A stretch of 64,000 nt of DNA from Vibrio brasiliensis LMG 20546 (GTDB lineage: Bacteria; Pseudomonadota; Gammaproteobacteria; Enterobacterales; Vibrionaceae), in NCBI RefSeq assembly GCF_000189255.1, contig NZ_AEVS01000062.1:1-64000 (forward strand), written 5' to 3'. The position numbers were made by a program, and so were the translations under genes. This document shows, one piece after another, positions 1-9,011 of the stretch (the stretch's first letter is position 1; the number at the start of each line of letters is the position of its first letter). The notes under the pieces are model-generated. The model did no database searches. It worked only from the letters and a program-made list of their open reading frames with translations, and was not told the DNA's origin.

Positions 1-39
1 GTCCTGGTCATACTCTTGCTCATAGCTGAGATCCAACAT
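1..39 (-). CDS. lafS: N-terminal fragment of probable lateral sigma28 factor LafS
   Basis: Only 13 codons are in the window, reading MLDLSYEQEYDQD from an ATG at 39, with an AAGGAG ribosome site about 6 bases upstream. The gene follows lafF by 11 bases on the same strand. The call rests on gene order: in Vibrio parahaemolyticus the lateral operon runs lafA, B, C, D, E, F, S, T, U, so the gene after lafF should encode the flagellin-type sigma factor. The residues themselves are too few to identify the family, so the name is inference. Confidence 0.5.
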   Translation of the reverse strand, partial: MLDLSYEQEYDQD

Positions 40-50
40 AGTCGTACTCC

Positions 51-548
51 TTACTGCACGACATATTTGGTCAGTAATACGTCATCGATTTCAGCGACAA
101 TATCGGTGTTTTCAAGTGCCAGAAGGACAGTCTGCTTAACCTGATTCTGTAGTTGGTTAACCGCACCGTCCTGACGTAGATCGTCATAGGTTTTATCACT
201 AAATAGCTTAAGTAGAGAGTTACGTACGATCGGCATGTAGTCATCAATCGATTCGATTCGCTCAGGACGACGGGTTTCTACTGCGACTTCCAGCATCACG
301 AAATGTGTCTGGCGTTTGCCTTTAACACTGAGAACGATCTTATCCAGTTCATGAAAACTTGGGGTTCGGGATGGGGCTGGTGGCTGAGTGAGAAATGCCA
401 AAGGTGAATCGGCGAACAAATCCTTACTTTCCGTTTCGCTGCCCGATTGTTTGAGAAACCACAGACCACCGACGACAGTAGCCGCAGATACTAGCGCACT
501 GGTAATGATCATGGCGAAAAATATAGCGATCAGTTGTTGTTTAGTCAT
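51..548 (-). CDS. lafF: Lateral flagellar FliL-family protein LafF
   Basis: About 165 residues. It starts with MTKQQLIAIFF and has one N-terminal membrane segment (about residues 5-30), then a periplasmic domain with the FliL signature features (stretch KIVLSVKGKRQTHFVMLEVAVE) written here only as its key part, KGKRQTHFVMLEV. FliL-family proteins sit around the stator at the basal body and support torque and swarming. I chose the ATG at 548 over the upstream in-frame ATG at 587 because 587 lies inside lafE and 548 has an AGGAAC site upstream. It lies 17 bases after lafE and 11 before lafS, in the lafBCDEF operon. The identity is well supported by family features and gene order. Confidence 0.85.
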   Translation of the reverse strand: MTKQQLIAIFFAMIITSALVSAATVVGGLWFLKQSGSETESKDLFADSPLAFLTQPPAPSRTPSFHELDKIVLSVKGKRQTHFVMLEVAVETRRPERIESIDDYMPIVRNSLLKLFSDKTYDDLRQDGAVNQLQNQVKQTVLLALENTDIVAEIDDVLLTKYVVQ

Positions 549-565
549 AACCCTGTTCCTAATTA

Positions 566-1576
566 TTATGCTTGGGTACTGAGCCAATGCTCCGATTGGC
601 TACCTGAACTCTCGACGAAAGAAGAATCACGTGCAGAGAAAATGTGTCCGTCGGATTGATAATGCTGATTTGAGCCTTGTTGCTGCGAATCACCAGAGCC
701 GACATTGACATCGACATGAACAAAGTTTTGGTTTTGCAGTTCGGCACGTAGGCGCTCTGAAACCTGAATCAGGGCTTCGCGTGTTGCGGCCGCATTAGCA
801 TTGATCTGGACACTGAGACGGTCCCCATCAACACGAACTAACAGGTCAAGCTTGCCGAGTTCTGGTGGGTCGAGACGTATCTTGGCTTCTTGCATGTTTT
901 GCTGAGCCTGTAATGTCACTCGGTCGTGTAACACCTGCATCATCTGCTCGCCCCACTTACCAGCGCCAGTATCGATTTTGACGGCCGCCCATTCAGCCCC
1001 TTGCGCGGCGGCACCAGAAGTGGCGATAAGCGAGTTAGGGGAAGCCACCAGCTGAGCCGGCGCAGGAGTAGCAGCTTGCAGCAGCGATGCCGGGTTGGAT
1101 TGCGCCAGTATTGAATCAGCTTGCGCTATTGCCACTGGTGTTTTTACCGTTGCTGTTTCAGCTAATCCGATAGCCGCTGAATGCTGCTGACTGGCTTGGC
1201 GAAGCGAGTCTGTCAGACTGTTGGTTATGGAGCCTGAAGTCAGCCCCTGCTTTTGCGCGAAACGGGCAGACATTCCCTGAGCCTCAGAGCGATGCTGTTG
1301 CACACTCCTCGGATCAACATTGACGATGGCCTCTGCACCGTTCAGCAAGGCTTGTGTTTCGGCTCCTTCCGTTGTTGCAAGCTCTTCATCTAATAACCCG
1401 GTTGGTTGCTCTGCTGTCTGGATAACGTTCTGACCTGACAGTGCCTGTTTATGAAGCTGAAAAGGTTGTGGCTGGCCCGATTGGCCGAACGATCGCGCCT
1501 GATGAATCGCAGTTTCTGTGGCGTTTTGTCCGCTTGCTTTACCTTCGCCTGATGGCAGAGTTGAAATGCTGTTCAT
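566..1576 (-). CDS. lafE: Lateral flagellar hook-length control protein LafE (FliK type)
   Basis: 336 residues. The N-terminal two thirds are low-complexity, rich in Gln, Ala and Ser, as in FliK molecular rulers. The C-terminal part (about 220-310) is the Flg_hook domain, with the motif RLDPPELGKLDLLVRVDGD. FliK is exported during hook growth and switches export specificity through FlhB when the hook reaches full length. The ATG at 1576 directly abuts the TAA of lafD (1577-1579), with GGAG a few bases upstream, so translation is probably coupled. It is clearly a flagellar FliK; the lateral assignment comes from the surrounding laf genes. Confidence 0.88.
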   Translation of the reverse strand: MNSISTLPSGEGKASGQNATETAIHQARSFGQSGQPQPFQLHKQALSGQNVIQTAEQPTGLLDEELATTEGAETQALLNGAEAIVNVDPRSVQQHRSEAQGMSARFAQKQGLTSGSITNSLTDSLRQASQQHSAAIGLAETATVKTPVAIAQADSILAQSNPASLLQAATPAPAQLVASPNSLIATSGAAAQGAEWAAVKIDTGAGKWGEQMMQVLHDRVTLQAQQNMQEAKIRLDPPELGKLDLLVRVDGDRLSVQINANAAATREALIQVSERLRAELQNQNFVHVDVNVGSGDSQQQGSNQHYQSDGHIFSARDSSFVESSGSQSEHWLSTQA

Positions 1577-1891
1577 TTAATACTCCATAGTCATCGCGAG
1601 CTGGTAGGCTTTGGCTCGCTCATGCTTAGCGTCAGCGACATTAATCTCGGCTTCCAGCTCACGAATTGCGGCATCGAGCTGCTCAAATGCGGCTTTGTGG
1701 ATCGTTTTGACCTCTTTAATCACCGGCGCAAGGCGAGGATCGTGCAAATAAGGTTTATGACTTTCCAACAGTTCACGTAATTGCAGGTCGTAACGTTTCA
1801 GCCCGTGCCAGTCCTGAGTCTTGGCTGCTAACTGAATCAAAGTCGCCAGGTGACGAAAGCGTTCCGGTGATACCTTATGCTTGCTGACCAA
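1577..1891 (-). CDS. lafD: Lateral flagellar FliT-like chaperone LafD
   Basis: 104 residues, predicted all-helical with many charged residues and no signal or membrane segment. It sits between fliS (lafC) and fliK (lafE), the position of lafD in V. parahaemolyticus, where it is regarded as the FliT counterpart, i.e. an export chaperone for the FliD cap. The start ATG at 1891 lies inside the end of lafC (17 bases of overlap), which suggests translational coupling. FliT proteins diverge strongly in sequence, so the name depends mainly on position and size. Confidence 0.7.
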   Translation of the reverse strand: MVSKHKVSPERFRHLATLIQLAAKTQDWHGLKRYDLQLRELLESHKPYLHDPRLAPVIKEVKTIHKAAFEQLDAAIRELEAEINVADAKHERAKAYQLAMTMEY

Positions 1892-2261
1892 AACTCATCC
1901 ACCCTTGTCGAATGTTGTTCATTACATGTTCAACGCTGACCAGCTTTTCCAGGTCGTTATGAACACTGGCTTGGTAGAGTTCGACCTGACAGAAGTCGTA
2001 CAGTTGGTGCAGGCTCTGAGCGACTTCACCACCGTTATCAGCATCGAGTGCGCTGTCTAACCCGACTAAGATATTCATGCACTTATTGATGCCTGTCCCT
2101 TTTTCTGCCAGACGTCCGGCAGACATATGACCGCGTACTCGTTCTATTTCATTGAGCAGGCCATCGATGAGCATGACGACTAACTGATGCGGATTGGCCG
2201 ATGCAGCTTGAGCGTCTAAGTCGACCTGTTGATATGAGTCGTAACCTGAATCCATTAACAT
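1875..2261 (-). CDS. lafC: Lateral flagellin chaperone LafC (FliS)
   Basis: 128 residues, the usual FliS length. The protein opens with a YxQVDLDAQAASANPHQLVVMLIDGL stretch, recognisable by its core ANPHQLVVMLIDGL, which is the FliS signature (family consensus about sPhelilmLydgal). FliS binds the C-terminal helix of flagellin in the cytosol, prevents premature polymerisation and hands it to FlhA. It follows lafB by about 20 bases and overlaps lafD. In this locus its client should be LafA at 3954-4781. Confidence 0.88.
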   Translation of the reverse strand: MLMDSGYDSYQQVDLDAQAASANPHQLVVMLIDGLLNEIERVRGHMSAGRLAEKGTGINKCMNILVGLDSALDADNGGEVAQSLHQLYDFCQVELYQASVHNDLEKLVSVEHVMNNIRQGWMSFGQQA

Positions 2262-2282
2262 AAACTGTCTCCTAATAGCCCG

Positions 2283-3620
2283 TTAACCAAACAACGACAT
2301 GGTTTGGTTCATCTGGCGCATAATGCTGTTCATTTGAGTAAATTGTTTTAGGTAGCGGTCGTAGGCCATATCGTATTTACGATCGAGCACCACTTGCTTA
2401 TCGTTGATGCGGTTGATGTTCTCTTGCAGTGCATCTTTGCGAGATTTGAATAAGCCAGAAGAGAACTGAAGGTAAGGCTCAATGAGATCTTCCACTGAGT
2501 CGAGTAAGTTACCGTCGCCATTGAACATGGCTTCAAGCCCGGTGCTGTTGTTAAGCTGTGCCTGTTCAAACCGTTCAGAGTCAATCTTCATCTTGCCGTC
2601 CCGGTCGATTTCAATGCCGATATCATTGAGACGCAAACCACCAAAATCTCCACGAACCAGTGACTTCATCTGGCCTTCAATGGAACGTAGGGTCGGGTCA
2701 CTTGCCAGTGCCGGACGTTGTAGGTCCTCACCATTCACTTTCGAATATTGGTCAATCACCGACATCAGGTTGTTATAGGCATCGATAAACTGATTAACCT
2801 GTTCTTTGGTCGCTTCTTGATCGCCACCTATGGTCATTGAAAGCGGTGCTTCGCCACTTGCTTGAGCCTTAGTGACCGTAATGTCGACACCATCAATCGC
2901 GTTACTAAAGGTGTTACTGCTGCCCGTCAGTTTCAGGCCAGTGTCTTTTGCGCCTAACCAGATAACTGCATCTTGCGGGGTACTGATTTGATTGAGGGTT
3001 GTAAAAGCATCTTCAAACCAAGCCTGACCTGTGCCGGAAGCACTGACATTGATGGTATTTGCTACGCCTGTCTCTTCACTGGCGAGCATAAAGTGAGTTT
3101 GTCCGTTGGAACGGACCAGAGTGGCGTTAACGCCCGGATTATTAGGGTCGTTGTTAATCGCAGAGGTCAGGTCTGCAATGGTCGCTTTACCGTCTCCGTC
3201 ACTGTCCAGCGTCGATAGGTCGATGGTCAGTGTATTGCCATCAATAGTGAGGTCTAAGCTGCCTGTGATTGGTACCTCAGTGGTAGAGTCGAGGTCGGCA
3301 GGCATATTGGCAGAAACCTGATGAGCGGTAGCGACTTGTTCAACAAAGATTTGATAGCTCCCGGTCAACGCGGTAGAGCTTGCGTTGGCAGTGAAAAAGC
3401 CATCTTGTGAAATCGTTGCGCTGTTTTTGATGATACCAGCTGTGCTGCTGTTCATTTCAGTAACAGCGGTTCTGAATTCACGAAGAGCAGACTCAACCTT
3501 GCCAAGAGCATCAAGCTGAGATTGATATTGTGAGGCTTGAGTTGAATAACGCTGTCTGAATGACTGTACATCGAACGTAGCCAGTTGTGTTGCCATGGTC
3601 GCTGGATCTATTGAGCTCAT
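2283..3620 (-). CDS. lafB: Lateral flagellar cap protein LafB (FliD)
   Basis: 445 residues starting MSSIDPATMATQLATFDVQ. The N-terminal FliD_N region covers about residues 5-100 and the C-terminal FliD_C region, with the typical terminal coiled coil, covers about 200-440. FliD forms the pentameric cap that folds LafA onto the growing filament. A longer open frame reaches 3713, but I chose the ATG at 3620: it has a strong GGGAGGA ribosome site 7-8 bases upstream, and the extra residues do not look like FliD. A sigma54-type promoter lies about 77 bases upstream. It is the first gene of the lafBCDEF(S) operon. Confidence 0.92.
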   Translation of the reverse strand: MSSIDPATMATQLATFDVQSFRQRYSTQASQYQSQLDALGKVESALREFRTAVTEMNSSTAGIIKNSATISQDGFFTANASSTALTGSYQIFVEQVATAHQVSANMPADLDSTTEVPITGSLDLTIDGNTLTIDLSTLDSDGDGKATIADLTSAINNDPNNPGVNATLVRSNGQTHFMLASEETGVANTINVSASGTGQAWFEDAFTTLNQISTPQDAVIWLGAKDTGLKLTGSSNTFSNAIDGVDITVTKAQASGEAPLSMTIGGDQEATKEQVNQFIDAYNNLMSVIDQYSKVNGEDLQRPALASDPTLRSIEGQMKSLVRGDFGGLRLNDIGIEIDRDGKMKIDSERFEQAQLNNSTGLEAMFNGDGNLLDSVEDLIEPYLQFSSGLFKSRKDALQENINRINDKQVVLDRKYDMAYDRYLKQFTQMNSIMRQMNQTMSLFG

Positions 3621-3696
3621 CAGAGTCCTCCCTTTAATTGGTGTCAGCAATGGGATAAGTGCTGACACATCTTCATTCTGAATCGGTAACCAAAAT

Positions 3697-3713
3697 TGCA
3701 AAATAAATGCCAT
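3697..3713 (-). promoter_or_regulatory. Candidate sigma54 (-24/-12) promoter of lafB
   Basis: On the minus strand the sequence reads TGGCATTTATTTTGCA. GG and GC are separated by exactly 10 bases, close to the RpoN consensus TGGCAC-N5-TTGC. It lies about 77 bases upstream of the lafB ATG and points towards it. LafK, encoded at 13325-14656, is a sigma54 activator, so control of lafB by LafK is a reasonable inference. Confidence 0.65.
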
Positions 3714-3890
3714 TGATTAAATTGTTTAAATTCAATGGTTTGTTTTATTTTCTTTGTTGTTGCGGAAGTGGTTCTTCCCTTATTAGGTTCCGCTGTTTCC
3801 GAGTGAAAACTTGGTTTTCCTACTCTGTAGAGGCGACCAAAAGGGAGTGGGAATTAAATGGAATTGGTATTTAGATGAGGGCTGAATCGC

Positions 3891-3918
3891 AAAAAAAGCC
3901 TCCGAATCGGAGGCTTAA
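3891..3918 (-). terminator. Rho-independent terminator of lafA
   Basis: On the minus strand AAGCCTCCG-ATT-CGGAGGCTT is followed by a run of seven U. It lies about 35 bases after the lafA stop. It makes lafA a single-gene transcript, separate from lafB. Confidence 0.88.
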
Positions 3919-3953
3919 TTACTGGAGTTAGCAAATAGCAGATTGTCTTATGC

Positions 3954-4781
3954 TTAGCGAAGCAGAGACATTGCCATTCCTGGTAGCTGGTTAGTTTGAG
4001 AAAGAACCGTTGTGCCTGCTTGCATTAGCATTTGGTTCTTAGTCATGTTTGAAGATTCGATAGCGAAGTCTGCGTCTGTGATACGGCCTTTCGCAGCAGC
4101 AGTATTCTCAGAGATGTTTGCCAGGTTGTTGATAGTGTGGTCAAGACGGTTGATGTTTGCACCAAGTGCAGAACGAACCGTGTTGATTTGGTCAAATAGC
4201 GCGTCAACTTTAGCAATCTCGGCGTTAGAGTTTGCGTTAGTATCTAGTGTTGCTGTTGTAGTGAAGTCGATATTACCCAGTTCAGTTGATACATCAACAG
4301 TCAGTTTTTCAGCGCCAGATGCACCGATTTGGAAGTCAACTGCTGCTGCTAGTTTACCGCCAGTCAGTAGTTTTTGACCTGCACCGTAAGTTGTTTCGCC
4401 CATGATACGGATAGCTTCTTGTTCAAGCTCTTGGTATTCCGCGTCAAGTGCTGCTAGCTCAGTTGCACCGTTCGTGCCGTTCGCACCTTGTGTTGCAAGG
4501 TCTTTCATGCGGTAAGCAATGTTAGTTAGCTCTTCCAGAGCGCCATCTGCAGTTTGTAGCATCGAGATAGCATCTTGAGAGTTACGCATCGCAACAGACA
4601 TACCGCGAGTTTGTGCTTCAAGTTTGTTAGCGATTGTCAGGCCAGCAGCATCGTCAGCTGCAGAGTTGATACGTAGACCTGTGCTCAGACGCTCCATCGC
4701 AGTCGTTAGTAGATCATTAGTGCTGCTCAGTGTGTTTTGCGTTACTAGTGAAGCGTAGTTAGTGTGCATTGATAAAGCCAT
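3954..4781 (-). CDS. lafA: Lateral flagellin LafA
   Basis: 275 residues, a short flagellin. The N-terminal D0/D1 helices (about 1-140) include the typical [17 protein letters not shown] core. A short variable region spans about 145-190. The C-terminal D1/D0 helices end [14 protein letters not shown]. The codons look strongly optimised, as expected for an abundant protein. A GGAGA ribosome site precedes the ATG at 4781. There is a single flagellin gene here, whereas Vibrio polar systems carry several, which supports the lateral assignment. It is flanked by a 5' leader of more than 100 bases and a strong terminator. Confidence 0.93.
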   Translation of the reverse strand: MALSMHTNYASLVTQNTLSSTNDLLTTAMERLSTGLRINSAADDAAGLTIANKLEAQTRGMSVAMRNSQDAISMLQTADGALEELTNIAYRMKDLATQGANGTNGATELAALDAEYQELEQEAIRIMGETTYGAGQKLLTGGKLAAAVDFQIGASGAEKLTVDVSTELGNIDFTTTATLDTNANSNAEIAKVDALFDQINTVRSALGANINRLDHTINNLANISENTAAAKGRITDADFAIESSNMTKNQMLMQAGTTVLSQTNQLPGMAMSLLR

Positions 4782-4960
4782 CTTAAGTCTCCTTCGTTTC
4801 TCTCAATACTCAGATTTCGGCTCCAGGATTTCCCTGGTCACTAACTAGAGGCGGACGCTGATTGTCAGAAATTAATTCAAAAATTTAAATAATGTCTTAA
4901 ATCAGCGTTTAGTGGTGATTTTAGTGACTTTGATTCCACTAATCAGGCTAATTAAACCCT

Positions 4961-5770
4961 TTACCACACCTCACTATCGCTTTCGAAGGTTTTAAATGAC
5001 AGGGCCGTAGGAATATCGCTGAAGTAACCAAAATAGTAGCTGGCACCAAGTAGCTTATATTGGTTGAGCTCTTTTTGGCTGGCGACGCGGCTGGCAACCC
5101 ACTTTATCTTATTCTTTCTCAACTGCTTAATGACGGGGATAAGAGCCTGACGGTTCTCTTTTTCCTCGAGTGAGATAGATAGTTTCAACATTGCTGGTTT
5201 AAGTGCTGCAATTTGTCCGAGCATTTCACAAGGTGGTGCGACTTCGAACCATACTGAGTAAGCAGATTGCTCAATCTTTTCAATTAAGAGCAGGGCTTGT
5301 GGATTAAAGCCCTGCGCTGAGTTCAACTGAAGTGATGGAATGACATGAGCGAATGCTTTGCCATGACACTGAACTACCTGCTCAAAAAACGTTTGCCCCT
5401 GCGGCCAGTCCAAAGCATCAAGCCGCAGTGGTACAACAACATTACTGATCAGATCCGGATGGAAGGTTTCTAACTGAAACTGGGTCTGTCTGATTGCCAG
5501 ATAGAGACTGAACAGGTCGAGGCAGTATTGAATGTTCTGTGACAGGTCAAACTGATAAACGCTTTGTTCACCATCTCCGCCAAATCGTAGCGTCAGGTGT
5601 TGAAACTCTACCTCTTCAGATCGAATCTCACGTATTGCCTGACAGGCATGCTTAATGTCATTGTGCTGTAACGCTTCAAATAACAGTGCATCATCTGTGG
5701 TCTCAGCGTGCTCCTGCATAAGTTTAATGATGTAGCCGTACATGGCCTGATGTGAGTTTAGATTATCCAA
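4961..5770 (-). CDS. Degenerate EAL-domain protein linked to lateral flhA
   Basis: 269 residues from a TTG that overlaps the flhA stop by 8 bases; an internal ATG at 5743 is an alternative start. The C-terminal half keeps the EAL-domain layout: LKLSISLEE where active enzymes have a KID-type strand, then IKWVASRVASQKELNQYKLL where they have the AEGVET-Q-L motif, then GASYYFGYFSDIP for the final GxDxxQGYxxxxP strand. The EAL signature, the DD(F/Y) motif and the catalytic Glu of AEGVE are not visible, so c-di-GMP hydrolysis is unlikely. Degenerate EAL proteins such as YdiV/RflP act by binding flagellar regulators. Its position at the end of the fliM-flhA operon suggests a role in lateral flagellar control. 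Family fair, role unknown. Confidence 0.65.
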   Translation of the reverse strand: MDNLNSHQAMYGYIIKLMQEHAETTDDALLFEALQHNDIKHACQAIREIRSEEVEFQHLTLRFGGDGEQSVYQFDLSQNIQYCLDLFSLYLAIRQTQFQLETFHPDLISNVVVPLRLDALDWPQGQTFFEQVVQCHGKAFAHVIPSLQLNSAQGFNPQALLLIEKIEQSAYSVWFEVAPPCEMLGQIAALKPAMLKLSISLEEKENRQALIPVIKQLRKNKIKWVASRVASQKELNQYKLLGASYYFGYFSDIPTALSFKTFESDSEVW

Positions 5771-7853
5771 GGTTACCTACCACATTGATCTGTTTTGTTT
5801 CTGGAATTTCGTTGTAAGAAAGCACGGCCAAACCTTGTGAGAAGGTGCGTGCGTAACGGGCTATCAGCGGACGAAGCTGCGGCATAACCAACAGAATCGG
5901 AGCGATGCCTTGTTGTTTAAGTTGTTGCTTAACCAAAGGTAAATTCTGTTGGAATTGACTGAGAATATTGGGCTCGATCGGGAAACTATCCAGCATCACC
6001 GCACCGCTGGCCTGAGCTTGTTGTAAGGAAGTCAGCAACATCTGCTCTAATTCATCTGAGAGAGCATAAACTTTAAGTTCGCTCTTTTGACCCGCGACCA
6101 AGTTGACCAGAGTGCGGCGGAGCGCACAACGCACATCCGCAGCAAGCAGAATTGGATCTTTCGTGTTCTCTGCTGATTCAAGCATAGTGTTAGCTATGGT
6201 TCGAATATCTTGCAGCGGTACCTGATCGAGCAGTAGTTGGCGATACACCTTAAGTTGTTGAGCCGGGTTGAGAGCAGCGGTCAATGCTTCTGCAAGTTTT
6301 GGCGCTTGCTGAGTCAAGCGCTGGGTCATGGCTTCGACATCATCGTGATTAAACAGCTCTGCCAGATGCGTTTTAATGACTTTGCTGATATGAGTGGCGA
6401 TAACCGTCGCATCGTCAACAACCTGGTAACCCATATTCAGTGCTTTAGCTTTATCCGGATGTTCAATCCACACAGCAGGAAGCTGGTAGGCAGGGTCGCT
6501 ACCTAAAATACCGTCAACTTCGCCATAGGTTTCTCCGACCGCGATTGCCATCAGGCGATCCGGTTCAATCAGGCCCTGCTCAATCACTTCACCATTAAGT
6601 GAAATCGTGTACTGGTTTGGTTTCAGGCTCAGGTTGTCACGGATACGTACTTCCGGTAGTAAGAAGCCAACCTGCTCAGATAAGTTACGGCGCACACCGC
6701 GAATTCGTTGGGTCAGAGGGGCGCCTTGGTCTTTATTCACCAAGTGCACCAGTCGATAGCCCAATGCCAGTGATAGGGTATGCACATGAGGAATATCTTC
6801 CCAGCTTAGCGGTGTCTCTTCCTGTTGCATTGCCTGACCGATATGCTCGATCTGTTCAAGCTGAGTGTCATGAACCGGGTTCTTGTACTGGCGCCAGCCT
6901 GCGAAAGCAACCACAGCAGCAAAGGTAAAGAAGGCCAGATGAGGCATGCCTGGCACCAGACCGATGATCAGCATTACCGCTGCAACGGTAAACAGGGTTG
7001 CAGGTGAAGCAAGTAACTGCTTGTGCATCGTCTCGGACATATCATTGTCACTGTCGTTGATACGAGTCACTATGATTGCGGCAGCGGTTGCGAGCAGTAG
7101 CGATGGGATCTGAGCGACCAGACCATCACCAATGGTAAGTAGGGCGTAGGTTTTAAAGGCGTCGGAAGCGGTTAGACCATGTTCGAAAACACCAATGCTA
7201 ATACCGCCAGTAATGTTGATAAACAGGATCAGCAGGCCGGCAATAGCATCACCGCGAACAAACTTGGACGCACCATCCATTGAACCGTGAAAGTCGGCTT
7301 CATTGGCGACTTCGCGACGACGCTGACGGGCAGCTTCTTGGTCGATAAGTCCTGCATTGAGATCGGCATCGATCGCCATCTGTTTGCCCGGTAACGCATC
7401 AAGTGTAAAACGTGCTGATACTTCTGAAATACGTTCGCCACCCTTGGTGATAACGACGAAGTTGATGATCATTAAGATAACGAAAATCACCATACCTACG
7501 ACGTAGTTACCGCCGATCACTACTTCACCGAACGCCTGGATGACTTTACCAGCAGCATCACCACCATTGTGACCTTCCAGCAAGACGACTCGGGTTGAAG
7601 CGACGTTAAGGGTTAAACGCAGTAAGGTCGCGACCAGCAATATGGTTGGAAATATAGAGAAATCGAGTGGCCTTTTGGCAGTGGTACTGACCAGTAGAAC
7701 CAAAATTGCCAACACAATATTGAAGGTAAAAAGGGCGTCTAACAGCAGAGGGGGCAGAGGAAGGATCACCATTGCCAGCACCATGAGTAGTACCAGCGGA
7801 ATTCCGATAAATCCTTTTGCTGAAGTCTGTAGATGTTTTAACCGATTGAGCAT
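5763..7853 (-). CDS. flhA: Lateral flagellar export gate protein FlhA
   Basis: 696 residues, normal FlhA length. The N-terminal half contains about eight membrane segments (residues about 15-320), including the conserved cytoplasmic FHIPEP-family stretch with GDAIAGLLILFIN. The C-terminal half is the cytosolic domain that forms the nonameric ring and docks export chaperones. FlhA is the central part of the type III flagellar export gate. flhF and flhG, which follow flhA in Vibrio polar loci, are missing; instead a degenerate EAL gene follows. It starts 30 bases after flhB. Confidence 0.95.
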   Translation of the reverse strand: MLNRLKHLQTSAKGFIGIPLVLLMVLAMVILPLPPLLLDALFTFNIVLAILVLLVSTTAKRPLDFSIFPTILLVATLLRLTLNVASTRVVLLEGHNGGDAAGKVIQAFGEVVIGGNYVVGMVIFVILMIINFVVITKGGERISEVSARFTLDALPGKQMAIDADLNAGLIDQEAARQRRREVANEADFHGSMDGASKFVRGDAIAGLLILFINITGGISIGVFEHGLTASDAFKTYALLTIGDGLVAQIPSLLLATAAAIIVTRINDSDNDMSETMHKQLLASPATLFTVAAVMLIIGLVPGMPHLAFFTFAAVVAFAGWRQYKNPVHDTQLEQIEHIGQAMQQEETPLSWEDIPHVHTLSLALGYRLVHLVNKDQGAPLTQRIRGVRRNLSEQVGFLLPEVRIRDNLSLKPNQYTISLNGEVIEQGLIEPDRLMAIAVGETYGEVDGILGSDPAYQLPAVWIEHPDKAKALNMGYQVVDDATVIATHISKVIKTHLAELFNHDDVEAMTQRLTQQAPKLAEALTAALNPAQQLKVYRQLLLDQVPLQDIRTIANTMLESAENTKDPILLAADVRCALRRTLVNLVAGQKSELKVYALSDELEQMLLTSLQQAQASGAVMLDSFPIEPNILSQFQQNLPLVKQQLKQQGIAPILLVMPQLRPLIARYARTFSQGLAVLSYNEIPETKQINVVGNLG

Positions 7854-7883
7854 AGCTTGATGTCCTTGGAATAAATCTAGTGA

Positions 7884-9011
7884 TCAGTGTTGCAAGTGTT
7901 TCGGAATCACAAAATGAGGCAGAGGCATCGGCTTTTCGCCACTACCAGTTCGAAACGATTTAAGTTGCATGACGTAGGTCAGAATATGGGCGACGGCGAT
8001 ATAAAGCTGACTGGGCACAGCCTGCTCAATGGCGGTCGTGTGGTAGATAGAGCGGGTCAAAGGCGGAGAGTTAACGATCTCAACCTGATTCTCTCGCGCG
8101 ATACGTTGAATGTGCATTGCGGTTTCATCGACCCCTTTAGCAACGACGAACGGCGCATCCGATTGAGCTGGGTCATATTTGACTGCGACGGCATAGTGAG
8201 TCGGGTTGGTAATCACCACGTCGGCAGTAGGCACCATTTTCTCTATCTTCCGTCTTGCAAACTGTTGCTGAATCTGGCGAATACGCTGCTTAACTTCAGG
8301 TCGACCTTCGTTGTTCTTGTACTCTTCTTTGATCTCCTGCTTGGTCATACGTAGCTCTTTAAGGTGTTCCCATCGCTGGTAAGGAATATCGATAACCCCG
8401 AACAGCAGCAAGGCAAACCCCATCAGCAGTAAACCATCGAACAGAATCATCATTACCTTAACGACCCCCTGCTCAAGGGAGAGCATCTGCATGCCAAGCA
8501 GTGGTTGTAAATGGTTGTTAAGGTAGGCATAAAGCAGCGCGAAAATGACCGCGACTTTGAAAGTTGATTTGAGCAGTTCAACGAATGAACGACTAGAAAA
8601 CATTCGCTTGATACCACTCAATGGGTTGAGTTTGCTGAGTTTAGGCATCACGTTGGCTGGTCGGAACATCCAACCACCAAGAATTAAACTGCTGGCGACA
8701 GCAACGACAATGATCACCACAAACAATGGCAGCAATAACTGAATTACCACTCCCAGACTGTGCCCCAATTGCTCAATCATTTGTAACGGATTGGCTAAAT
8801 CTTGTTTATTCAGCGACATGTTGTAACGGAAGATTCCCGCGATGCTGTTCCAGATGGCTGATATCTGGCTATAGAAATACACCGCCACAGCGACAAAAAT
8901 AACCGCAGTGGTAAATTCTTTAGCGCGCGGTATCTGCCCCTCGTCGCGGGCTTTCTTTATTTTCTGTGCCGAGGCCTGTTCGGTTTTATCCTGAGAAGAT
9001 TGCTCGCTCAT
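7884..9011 (-). CDS. flhB: Lateral flagellar export switch protein FlhB
   Basis: 375 residues. Four membrane segments lie in the first about 215 residues, followed by a cytosolic domain carrying the self-cleavage motif NPTH (near residue 265) in the context DVVITNPTHYAVAVKYD. Cleavage after Asn switches export from hook to filament substrates in response to FliK (LafE here). The ATG overlaps the fliR stop by 4 bases. All key features are intact. Confidence 0.95.
   Translation of the reverse strand: MSEQSSQDKTEQASAQKIKKARDEGQIPRAKEFTTAVIFVAVAVYFYSQISAIWNSIAGIFRYNMSLNKQDLANPLQMIEQLGHSLGVVIQLLLPLFVVIIVVAVASSLILGGWMFRPANVMPKLSKLNPLSGIKRMFSSRSFVELLKSTFKVAVIFALLYAYLNNHLQPLLGMQMLSLEQGVVKVMMILFDGLLLMGFALLLFGVIDIPYQRWEHLKELRMTKQEIKEEYKNNEGRPEVKQRIRQIQQQFARRKIEKMVPTADVVITNPTHYAVAVKYDPAQSDAPFVVAKGVDETAMHIQRIARENQVEIVNSPPLTRSIYHTTAIEQAVPSQLYIAVAHILTYVMQLKSFRTGSGEKPMPLPHFVIPKHLQH

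Larger units (their letters stand above)
3621..3953. other. lafA-lafB intergenic region
   Basis: This 333-base stretch holds the lafA terminator at its right end (3891-3918) and the candidate sigma54 promoter of lafB at 3697-3713. An open frame extends the lafB frame upstream to 3713, but it has no ribosome site. I see no separate gene. Confidence 0.7.

Noticed and set aside
4890-4923. Possible sigma28 promoter of lafA (TAAAA and GCTGATTT on the minus strand)
   Set aside because: The spacing is 13 bases rather than about 15 and the -10 match is partial, so I do not list it as a feature.
7229-7441. Open frames antisense or out of frame inside flagellar genes
   Set aside because: They lie within clearly conserved genes, have no ribosome sites and show no family features.
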